This document shows positions 5,029 to 11,548 of a stretch of 11,548 nt of DNA, piece by piece (within the stretch, counting starts at the first letter, position 1; each line of letters opens with the position of its first letter). Under the pieces are notes generated by a model. That model had not been told where the DNA came from and did not search any database. It saw nothing but the letters and a program-made list of their open reading frames with translations. A program made the position numbers and the translations under genes. Source of the DNA: Candidatus Nomurabacteria bacterium (GTDB taxonomy: Bacteria > Patescibacteriota > Minisyncoccia > Phycocordibacterales > UBA918); assembly GCA_943359405.1 (NCBI GenBank), contig CALRHO010000019.1, positions 1 to 11,548 of the forward strand, read 5' to 3'.

Positions 5029-8001
5029 CTATGACAGCTTCGCGGCCAAATCGCAGTAGTCGCACACCGACGCGTCGCACGGCTCCTGAAGAAACGACCC
5101 GCAAGCAATTGCTTGTGCCACTTGTATGACTTGCTCGCGGAGGGTGGCGATTTCGTCATCCGTGATTACAAACGTCTCCTCCCGAAGGGTACCCAGAGCC
5201 GCCGACTCAAGAAACGACAACGTCATCGTCCGGGCATGTAATCGTGGGTCGTCCTGCAGTGAGAGCAGTAGTGCATAAAACGTGAGTTGTCGTTTGTAGT
5301 TACCATCACTATCTTTCGTTGTTCCCTCGATTTCACCTCGGGTCTTGGACTTACCCGTCTTATAGTCAGTAACTCGGAGCAATGCACCGTCAGCATCAAA
5401 ATCAAGTCGATCAAGCGTACCGGTGAGGAGTACCTCGGGAAAATCTGGATTACCGGTAGCGAGCAGGGCATTCAATTTTGTTTCCGTTTGCTGCAACGGT
5501 GACTTCGGAAGATGTGGCAGATAGGCAATCAGTGTCTCCAAGCCACGCTCATGCATGCGCGTGTACTCCTCCGTTGCCAGTGGCAGCCGGCCGAGTGCTC
5601 GCTCCAAAGCGGCTACTATAAACGTGGGAGTTGGCTCGGTACCACGCGCTCGCTCGTGCACACAGGCGTCAATCACACCGTGCAGTGCGGTACCAAAGTG
5701 GAGGGCAAACGTCTTGGGAGCGGGTACCTGCAGGACATTGCGGTAAAGGTATGTCCACGGACTTTCAAGATAATTGTTAAGACTCGTCACAGAAATACCC
5801 TTTTGCACCAACGCTGTTTTAAGGACATCCGTGGAAATGGACACTGGCTGCGCAGTGCGCACGGTAAGCAGTGGTGCCGCCACGTCAGCCAGTTCGTTAC
5901 GTGATACCGAAACTGGCAGACTCAACATTTCGAGCACTGCTGCCGGGGACCGCTCCTTCCCTTCGCTACTGAGCGTAGCCTGAGATAGAAGTAGCGTGCG
6001 CTTAGCGCGTGTGAGAGCTACATAAAAAAGTCTAACATCATCAGCCGCCTCGGCGTCAGCATCAGGCTCGGCGCCACCCGGGAGACGAAACACTGTCTTG
6101 CTACTCCCACTACCCCAGGCGGAGTCTGTCACGTCAGGCATGATGACCGCGGAAAACTCAAGGCCCTTCGACTTATGGGCAGTCATAATCGCCACCGCGT
6201 CAGACGACATTGGCACGAGCGGCGCAGAGAGTGAAAGACGGTGGGTTCGCCGCTGCAAAAAGGCGCGCACAACGCCGGACAAGGTGCGGGCAGGATTACG
6301 TAAGGTGAGCGCCTCAACTTCGTCATAAAAGCGCCTAATCACTCGACCGTCCATCATTACATCATGCGCCAAAGCGGTCGCCAGGAGTCCACTTGACTCT
6401 ACCAAGTACGCCACGACCTGCTGCGGTGCTTCAGACAGTGCCCGGTGCCGGGCTTCCGTAAGCACCTCGTGGATGGTTGCCACAGCAGCCGGTTTTTGTA
6501 ATCCCGCAATTTGTGCCGGGTCAGCAATCAATGCGGCAAGTGGCTCAGTGTAGGTTCGTGCTGCGAGTAGACGCACCAAGTCACCCGGAGCTAGGTTCCA
6601 GTACGGTTCGTGCAGTAGCTCCATGAGCACCGTTTCATTGGCTGGCTCAGCAACGGCAGTCAAAAGGCGCAGCAGCGAGAGAAACAGTGGGTGTGTCATG
6701 AGATCGCTATCCGCGGACGGTGCCACCGCGATCCCGTGTGCTCGCAACAGCGTTGTGTAGTACTCAACTTGACGATTGGTTCGTGTCAGTAGCGCAATCT
6801 CAGCCGGTGGTATCCCCTCTGCCAGAAGCTGCCCCACCGTTGCTACCACCCACGCATCTTCAAATGCTTGGTGAGCAAACCCAAGTCGTTCAATCCGCGG
6901 TACTGCAGTGGTTACTGCCTGCAAGGGCACCCGCAAAGCCGCCAGCGCCTGATCGTCGGTAGCAACCACTGTTTGAGCCGTGTCAAGAATAGCCTGACTT
7001 GAACGGTAATTTTCAGTGAGTGAGATAATGACAGCATCCTGATACCGACGCTGAAAGTGAAGAAAATTCTCGAGAGATGCACCCTGGAAACGATAAATTG
7101 CCTGCTTCTCATCGCCGACGACAAACAGGTTCGGGGACGGATGAAATTCGGTAATCAATTCAAGGATTTGATTTTGGCTACCATTGACGTCCTGCTGCTC
7201 ATCGGCCAATACGTACTGATAGGTCTCCTGCACGAGGAGCCGCATCGCCTCATCACTTTGCAGTGCTCGCACCGTCTCAAGCACCATATCATCAAAGTCA
7301 TAGAGGTGTGCTGCTCGTAAAGCAGCTTCGTAACGGCGATAGAGCGCGAGTAGTTCACGATTTTTTGTAAGCAGTTTATGAGCTTTTTGGTACTCACCCC
7401 GCACCTTACCCTTATGCGCCCCTTTTTCATGATACTGAGGAATGTCAGACAAGGCCGCCTCCTGCTTACCCACATACCGTGCAAACGCATCAGGATCATA
7501 CCCTTCTTGTTTGAGTTGGGAGAGCGCGCGAGTAATTGCATTAATAAAGTATTCGGGACGACCATTCGGACGCAACACCACAAACTGTGGGTCATTGAGG
7601 ATATCCTCTATGATGGAGATACCTTCCAGATCACTCGCTGGGGCGCCACCAATGATACGCGGATAACTTTCCGGGTACTGCCGAATCAATTGTTCGGCAA
7701 AACTATGAAACGTGTAAATTGGTACCCGATACGCCGCCGAACCGATGAAAGATCGTAAGCGTGCCCGCATGGCATGAGCGCCCGCGTTGGTAAACGTGAG
7801 CGCGAGTATATTCTCGGGCTTAGTATCGGTGCGCCGCAGAATGTTGACGATTCGCAAGGTGAGAATCTGTGTCTTTCCGGTACCCGGGCCGGCGATAACC
7901 ATAACTGGCCCCTCGACGGTATCAACCGCTTGTCGTTGTGCCTTATTGAGCTGATTGTATGCCGCCATAAACACGTCGGCGGTATTTGATTTCTCTGACA
8001 T
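5029..8001 (-). CDS. UvrD/PcrA-type superfamily 1 helicase fused to a RecB-like PD-(D/E)XK nuclease
   Basis: A 990-residue protein that likely unwinds and trims DNA ends during repair or recombination, comparable to AddA-like enzymes. Helicase motifs appear in order: Walker A AGPGTGKT (37-44), Ia LTFTNAGAHAM (68-78), II ADEQQD (266-271, in place of the usual DEFQD), III VVGDEKQAIYRFQGA (294-308), IV LTENYRSS (328-335), V TAHKSKGLEF (607-616) and VI LFYVALTRAK (658-667). The C-terminal third is a RecB-type nuclease: H774 in ALHGVID, D864 in GTLDR, D879 and K881 in TDYKTGK, and QLTFYA (905-910). Three cysteines close the protein (C975, C980, C983), resembling the AddB/Cas4 iron-sulfur site, but a fourth at the expected positions is missing. 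The ATG at 8001 follows a TATACT box at short distance. No addB partner lies nearby. Confidence 0.93.
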   Translation of the reverse strand: MSEKSNTADVFMAAYNQLNKAQRQAVDTVEGPVMVIAGPGTGKTQILTLRIVNILRRTDTKPENILALTFTNAGAHAMRARLRSFIGSAAYRVPIYTFHSFAEQLIRQYPESYPRIIGGAPASDLEGISIIEDILNDPQFVVLRPNGRPEYFINAITRALSQLKQEGYDPDAFARYVGKQEAALSDIPQYHEKGAHKGKVRGEYQKAHKLLTKNRELLALYRRYEAALRAAHLYDFDDMVLETVRALQSDEAMRLLVQETYQYVLADEQQDVNGSQNQILELITEFHPSPNLFVVGDEKQAIYRFQGASLENFLHFQRRYQDAVIISLTENYRSSQAILDTAQTVVATDDQALAALRVPLQAVTTAVPRIERLGFAHQAFEDAWVVATVGQLLAEGIPPAEIALLTRTNRQVEYYTTLLRAHGIAVAPSADSDLMTHPLFLSLLRLLTAVAEPANETVLMELLHEPYWNLAPGDLVRLLAARTYTEPLAALIADPAQIAGLQKPAAVATIHEVLTEARHRALSEAPQQVVAYLVESSGLLATALAHDVMMDGRVIRRFYDEVEALTLRNPARTLSGVVRAFLQRRTHRLSLSAPLVPMSSDAVAIMTAHKSKGLEFSAVIMPDVTDSAWGSGSSKTVFRLPGGAEPDADAEAADDVRLFYVALTRAKRTLLLSQATLSSEGKERSPAAVLEMLSLPVSVSRNELADVAAPLLTVRTAQPVSISTDVLKTALVQKGISVTSLNNYLESPWTYLYRNVLQVPAPKTFALHFGTALHGVIDACVHERARGTEPTPTFIVAALERALGRLPLATEEYTRMHERGLETLIAYLPHLPKSPLQQTETKLNALLATGNPDFPEVLLTGTLDRLDFDADGALLRVTDYKTGKSKTRGEIEGTTKDSDGNYKRQLTFYALLLSLQDDPRLHARTMTLSFLESAALGTLREETFVITDDEIATLREQVIQVAQAIACGSFLQEPCDASVCDYCDLAAKLS

Positions 8002-8010
8002 AGTGACACT

Positions 8011-8016
8011 AGTATA
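8011..8016 (-). promoter_or_regulatory. -10 box of the helicase-nuclease gene
   Basis: On the minus strand TATACT (8016 to 8011) ends 9 bases before the ATG at 8001, again predicting a leaderless or nearly leaderless mRNA. No TG extension and no good -35 are visible, so the call rests on the hexamer and its spacing. Confidence 0.5.
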
Positions 8017-8070
8017 CGCCCAAAACTGCTACAAACCGATAACCTTCACAAAACGGTACTCACGTGACAC

Positions 8071-8080
8071 GCGCATGCGC
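8071..8080. promoter_or_regulatory. 10-bp palindrome between divergent promoters, possible operator
   Basis: GCGCATGCGC is a perfect 10-base palindrome between the helicase -10 box (8011-8016) and the antiporter -35 box (8093-8098). Its central position would suit a dimeric regulator acting on one or both genes. No second copy is visible, so this is tentative. Confidence 0.3.
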
Positions 8081-8092
8081 ACTGCCCTACCC

Positions 8093-8121
8093 TTGCCGAC
8101 ACTACGACACAGGAGTATAGT
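8093..8121 (+). promoter_or_regulatory. Promoter of the antiporter gene, sigma-70 type
   Basis: TTGCCG (8093-8098) and TATAGT (8116-8121) are separated by 17 bases. The predicted start near 8128 gives a leader of about 55 bases before the ATG at 8183, one of only two real leaders in this window. Confidence 0.65.
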
Positions 8122-8151
8122 GCCAGACGTTCGGGTACCCCCACCCCACAT

Positions 8152-8178
8152 CCGAGTTTACTCGGTCTTTATTTTTTT
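8152..8178 (+). promoter_or_regulatory. Terminator-like hairpin plus T-tract in the antiporter leader (possible attenuator)
   Basis: CCGAGT (8152-8157) pairs with ACTCGG (8160-8165); with a realistic four-base loop this is a 5-bp stem. It is followed by TCTTTATTTTTTT (8166-8178). This is the layout of an intrinsic terminator, yet it lies between the promoter and the start codon at 8183. The upstream GGGTACCC palindrome (8133-8140) could form a competing structure. Premature termination is inferred, not shown. Confidence 0.45.
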
Positions 8179-8182
8179 CGTT

Positions 8183-10267
8183 ATGCTAGAACTTTCTACA
8201 CTTCTGATTGCGGTTGCCACCTTAGCCATCTCGAGTTTTGCCGTCTTTTGGGCCAAGTCGCTCCGTATTCCGCATACCGTGCTTTTGGTTGCCATTGGCG
8301 TCGGTATTGGTCTCCTTTCTACCCTGCCTTCATTTTCATTTCTTGAATCCTTCCACCTCACTCCTGAGGTGCTGTTCTACGTATTTCTGCCCATTCTCAT
8401 CTTTGAATCAGCCTACAACATAAGTGCTCGCAAACTAGCTGAGGACGCACTACCCATTACACTACTGGCTGTCGTAGGGCTCCTTATCTCTACCGCTGCT
8501 ATTGGCTTTGGGTTGGTCTTTGCTCTTGGCTTTGTAGGGATTGAGCTACCCTTGATGATTGGACTCCTCTTTGGTGCACTCATTTCAGCTACTGACCCCG
8601 TTGCTGTACTCGCTTTATTCAAGGAATTTGGTGCCCCCCGCCGACTCGCCCTCGTCTTTGAAGGTGAGAGTCTCTTTAATGACGCCACCGGTGTCGCACT
8701 CTTCCTCGTCATGCTCGAAGTTGTACTCGTTGGTTTTGCGGGCGTGTCAACCATTACTGCCGGAGTTGTGAACTTCACCATCATGATTGTGGCCGGCATC
8801 ATCTTTGGTATCGTGTGTGGTGTCATCTTTGCCAAAGCGGTAGAGTGGACTCGGGACAATGAGCAAGCGTCTATTGCCCTCACCTTCGTACTCGCGTACA
8901 CGACCTTCCTGGCTGCCGACTTCATCACCCACTACGTTCATATTGGTGATCAAAAACTCTATGTTTCTGCCATTATCGCTACCACCATTGCTTCTATTAT
9001 CATGGGTAACTACGGACGCCCCAAGATTCACCCTAAGGCTGAAGAATTCGTCGACAAGCTCTGGGGCCAGCTTGCGTTTATTGTTAACTCGGTCGTCTTT
9101 ATCTTAGTCGGTATTCTGTTTGTTGATATTCCCTTTAGCAGCGGTGAAATTCTTGCACCGATTCTCCTTTCGATTATCGTCGTAGCCGCTGCCCGTGCAC
9201 TCTCTATCTACCCTTTGGTCAGTGGGTACAATGTCTTTGTCAGCGCCAAGCGCCGCATCCCCCTCTCTTGGCAACACCTACTCTCGTGGGGCAGTCTTCG
9301 TGGTGCCCTCGCCGTGACGTTGGTTCTCATGATCCCCGAAGACCTCACCATTCCGGGCTGGACACACACCCTTTCCCCTCGAGAGTTTATCCTTGCCCTC
9401 ACCATTGGTTGCATCTTCTTCACTCTTTTTGTGAAAGCTACTACCATCCAAGCTTTTATGTCCTGGCTACGCCTCAATCGCATGACCGGTATCGAACGCG
9501 TTGCCTACGAAGAGGCCTGTGCCCTGACGCACCGTGAAGTGACTGAGCGGCTCCAGAAATTTCATGAGCGTGGCTACATCACAACCGCTACCTATGAGAA
9601 GCTCTTGGCCGAGCATAAAGACGAATTCAAAAAAGCGTGCGCAGCCGCGAAAGAATTTGCAGCAAACGGAGCCACTGATTACACAAGCCAGGTACTCCGT
9701 ATCTACGCGATTGGTATCGAGACCATGGCACTTAAAGAACTGTACCAATACGGTGAAATTAGCGAAGGTACATACAAGCGCATCAGTGGCAAACTAACCG
9801 CGCAACTCGACGCCATCGAACATGGTGACCTCGAGAGGTCACAAACATCACTTGATGGTCGTGACGTCTTTGAGCGCGCGGTGTGCTGGGTAGTTGAACG
9901 CTTCCAACCACCCACGCCCGAGGACCGCGCCATTGAGCAGTACTCGTACTACCGCGCCCAGTCAATTATCGCTCGAAAAGTACTAAAAGAAATCAGTAAA
10001 ATTACCCCCGATGATGCTGCCTCAGTTTTCTCTGCATCATCAATTGATCATGTCACGCAGGTGTACACAAAGTATCGTGGAGGCTCTCAGGCCAAAATGG
10101 AAGCAATTGCGGCCGAACACCCGATACTCACCGAACGTCTCGGTGAGCAGTTTGCTGCGCGCGGAGTCGCCAAGGTAGAGGAACATATGCTGGAAGAACT
10201 CTTCGAACGCCGCTTCATTACGCCAAAACTGTTTGTTACCCTCAAAGAAAAATTCTACGTAGATTAG
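8183..10267 (+). CDS. Na+/H+ antiporter, CPA1 (NhaP/NHE-like) family, with long cytosolic C-terminal domain
   Basis: A 694-residue membrane transporter that exchanges protons for sodium or a related cation to hold internal pH and salt. About 12 hydrophobic helices span residues 1-430. CPA1 signatures are SATDPVAVLALFKE (135-148, D138), EGESLFNDATGVALF (160-174, with the N166-D167 ion-binding pair) and GSLRGALA (370-377, R373). The last 260 residues are charged and helical, longer than in minimal family members, and hold three similar segments at about 461-474, 521-534 and 674-687, probably a regulatory domain. The ATG at 8183 begins just before the first membrane helix; the frame stays open upstream to 7955, but that part overlaps the helicase gene on the other strand and precedes the promoter. 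There is no Shine-Dalgarno. The cation specificity cannot be read from sequence. Confidence 0.93.
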   Translation: MLELSTLLIAVATLAISSFAVFWAKSLRIPHTVLLVAIGVGIGLLSTLPSFSFLESFHLTPEVLFYVFLPILIFESAYNISARKLAEDALPITLLAVVGLLISTAAIGFGLVFALGFVGIELPLMIGLLFGALISATDPVAVLALFKEFGAPRRLALVFEGESLFNDATGVALFLVMLEVVLVGFAGVSTITAGVVNFTIMIVAGIIFGIVCGVIFAKAVEWTRDNEQASIALTFVLAYTTFLAADFITHYVHIGDQKLYVSAIIATTIASIIMGNYGRPKIHPKAEEFVDKLWGQLAFIVNSVVFILVGILFVDIPFSSGEILAPILLSIIVVAAARALSIYPLVSGYNVFVSAKRRIPLSWQHLLSWGSLRGALAVTLVLMIPEDLTIPGWTHTLSPREFILALTIGCIFFTLFVKATTIQAFMSWLRLNRMTGIERVAYEEACALTHREVTERLQKFHERGYITTATYEKLLAEHKDEFKKACAAAKEFAANGATDYTSQVLRIYAIGIETMALKELYQYGEISEGTYKRISGKLTAQLDAIEHGDLERSQTSLDGRDVFERAVCWVVERFQPPTPEDRAIEQYSYYRAQSIIARKVLKEISKITPDDAASVFSASSIDHVTQVYTKYRGGSQAKMEAIAAEHPILTERLGEQFAARGVAKVEEHMLEELFERRFITPKLFVTLKEKFYVD

Positions 10268-10277
10268 CTATGCATTA

Positions 10278-10314
10278 CAAAAACCTCCGTGCTCATAGGG
10301 TGCGGAGGTTTTTG
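10278..10314. terminator. Strong bidirectional terminator between the antiporter gene and rpoD
   Basis: A perfect 12-bp stem pairs 10278-10289 (CAAAAACCTCCG) with 10303-10314 (CGGAGGTTTTTG) around a 13-base loop. T-runs occur on both strands, so it can end both convergent genes: the antiporter (stop at 10267) and rpoD (stop at 10327-10329). Confidence 0.92.
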
Positions 10315-10326
10315 TTATATCTGTTC

Positions 10327-11548
10327 TTAGTAACTCTTGAGTCGACGAGCCTTTTCGTGTTGGCGGATTTTCTCAAGCGCCTTGGCTTCAATCTGGCGAA
10401 TACGCTCACGCGTTACTCCAAACTCCTTGCCCACCTCCTCCAGGGTATGATAGGTACCGTCGGTAAGGCCGTGGCGCATCTCAAGAATCTTTCGTTCCTT
10501 TTCAGATAGAGTATCCAGGATCTCGGTTATCTGGTCAGTAAGAATACTATGCGCCACTTCCTGGTCAGGTGAGACAATCTTGTCATCACTAATGAAGTCA
10601 GCCAGACGAGAACGGTCATCGTCGTCGTTACCGACCGGAAGCTCGAGCGAAATAGTGTCCTGACTGATTTTTTCAATCTGGTAAATCTTGTCCACCTCCA
10701 CTCCCATTTCTGTTGCAATTTCCTCAGGCATCGGGTCACGACCGAGGTCTTGGGCCAAACGACGACTCACCTGCTTATACTTCGCCATTGTCTCCACCAT
10801 GTGAACTGGGATACGAATCGTGCGCGACTGGTCAGCCAAGGCGCGGGTAATTGCCTGGCGAATCCACCAGGTGGCATAGGTAGAGAACTTAAAACCTTTG
10901 GTAAAGTCAAATTTATCTACCGCCTTAAAAAGACCAAGGTTACCCTCTTGAATCAGGTCAAGGAGCGTAAGATCGGGGCTACGACCAACGTACTTCTTGG
11001 CAATCGAAACCACCAAACGCAAGTTTGCACGCGCGAGAAGATTACGTGCCTCCTCATCACCATCGACGATACGTTTAGCCAGCACGCGCTCCTCATGAGC
11101 ATTCAGAAGGGGGTACTGACCGATCTCACGCAGGTACATCTGGATAGAGTCATAACTCGACTCACTACGCTTGAAAGCATTCTTCTGGGCAAGAATATCC
11201 TCAGCGATATCGTCGCCCAGCATACCACCGCTTTGGAGCACATCGATGCCAGCAGTTGCAAATCGTTCGTAGAGCTGGTCAAGGAAACCAATATCCTTTT
11301 CAATCTCCGGAAATGAACGCATGAGTTCATCATAGGTAATATACCCTCGCTCGCGTCCAAGCGTCAGTACCTCTTCGGCCTTTGCTTGGAGTAGCCGCTC
11401 AGCGCGTGAAATTGGTGCCACTTTCGGCGCTTTTGCTGGTGGCGGGTTTGTGGATACTTTTTTAGCCGCCGGCTTCGGTGTCTGCTTTGATACAGCTTTC
11501 TTCGCCACTGACTGAGCGGTTTTCTTTACTGCCGGCTGGGATACCACC
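10327..11548 (-). CDS. rpoD: RNA polymerase primary sigma factor RpoD (N-terminus outside window)
   Basis: The housekeeping sigma factor, which directs RNA polymerase to -10/-35 promoters. About 406 residues are visible; numbering here starts at the window edge. Residues 1-42 are rich in Lys, Ala and Pro. Residues 48-104 resemble region 1.1. Region 1.2 is SYDSIQMYLREIG (131-143). Region 2 runs from LARANLRLVVSIAKKY (171-186) to TYATWWIRQAITRAL (223-237), the -10 recognition helix. Region 3 spans about 250-335. Region 4 ends in a helix-turn-helix, TLEEVGKEFGVTRERIRQIE (368-387), which reads the -35. The codon at 11545-11547 is GTG but is probably internal, since the frame runs open to the edge. 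The long region 1 and complete domains mark the primary sigma factor rather than an alternative one. Its presence fits the sigma-70 boxes seen here. Confidence 0.96.
   Translation of the reverse strand, partial: VVSQPAVKKTAQSVAKKAVSKQTPKPAAKKVSTNPPPAKAPKVAPISRAERLLQAKAEEVLTLGRERGYITYDELMRSFPEIEKDIGFLDQLYERFATAGIDVLQSGGMLGDDIAEDILAQKNAFKRSESSYDSIQMYLREIGQYPLLNAHEERVLAKRIVDGDEEARNLLARANLRLVVSIAKKYVGRSPDLTLLDLIQEGNLGLFKAVDKFDFTKGFKFSTYATWWIRQAITRALADQSRTIRIPVHMVETMAKYKQVSRRLAQDLGRDPMPEEIATEMGVEVDKIYQIEKISQDTISLELPVGNDDDDRSRLADFISDDKIVSPDQEVAHSILTDQITEILDTLSEKERKILEMRHGLTDGTYHTLEEVGKEFGVTRERIRQIEAKALEKIRQHEKARRLKSY

Noticed and set aside
7155..7595. 146-residue frame inside the helicase gene
   Set aside because: It is a frame-shifted reading of conserved helicase sequence, with no domain of its own.
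7955..8182. 76-residue N-terminal extension of the antiporter
   Set aside because: The first part is antisense to the helicase start and precedes both promoters. The residues are not membrane-like until just before 8183, and an in-frame GTG at 8120 overlaps the -10 box.
8413..8928. 171-residue minus-strand frame opposite the antiporter
   Set aside because: It is a low-complexity Ser/Thr/Lys/Ala translation of the reverse strand of membrane-helix codons; a typical shadow.
10750..11316. 188-residue open frame on the + strand opposite rpoD
   Set aside because: It is antisense to conserved sigma regions and has no recognisable domain; it is an effect of codon composition.
11545..11547. GTG at the window edge as the start of rpoD
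   Set aside because: The frame is open to the edge, so the true start most likely lies outside the window.
1..11548. CRISPR array, tRNA, rRNA, insertion sequence or defence system
   Set aside because: I found no regularly spaced repeats, no tRNA-like cloverleaf, no transposase or terminal repeats and no known defence genes. The helicase-nuclease stands alone and fits DNA repair better than defence.

Overview
The window is a compact chromosomal segment of ordinary housekeeping genes, about 50% GC. It most resembles a Candidatus Patescibacteria (CPR) genome, probably of the Parcubacteria type. The reasons are tight packing, a histidyl-tRNA synthetase of the 'GFGMGD' kind instead of the usual motif 3, a small two-helix membrane protein beside a bacterial PH-domain protein, a UvrD-like helicase fused to a RecB-type nuclease, and almost no Shine-Dalgarno sequences. 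This assignment is inferred from gene character; no rRNA is present to test it. I see no tRNA, rRNA, CRISPR array, insertion sequence or phage gene.

Layout. 1-1114 (+): the 3' end of prmC (release-factor methylation), a 68-aa two-helix membrane protein and a PH-domain membrane protein, 5-6 bases apart and probably one operon. 1161-2414 (+): hisS with its own promoter. 2415-2551: a structured spacer. 2552-3127 (+): a DEDDy exonuclease of the RNase H fold. 3128-3298: a spacer between convergent genes. 3299-4108 (-): uppP, undecaprenyl-diphosphate phosphatase for cell-wall lipid recycling. 4109-4217: divergent promoters. 4218-4961 (+): a membrane-anchored DsbA-like thioredoxin, followed by a strong terminator shared with the next, convergent gene. 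5029-8001 (-): helicase-nuclease. 8002-8182: a second divergent promoter region. 8183-10267 (+): a CPA1 Na+/H+ antiporter with a long cytosolic tail, followed by a second shared terminator. 10327 to the window end (-): rpoD, the primary sigma factor, lacking its N-terminus.

How the parts relate. The genes serve translation (prmC, hisS), envelope upkeep (uppP, DsbA-like, antiporter, PH protein), DNA repair (helicase-nuclease, perhaps the exonuclease) and transcription (rpoD). They do not form one pathway, and I see no new multi-gene system. The most interesting signal is in the control regions. Several genes have a -10 box ending only 8-11 bases before the start codon, so their mRNAs would be leaderless or nearly so. 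The two genes with real leaders, the DsbA-like gene and the antiporter, carry hairpins there, and the antiporter hairpin looks like a terminator placed just before the start codon.
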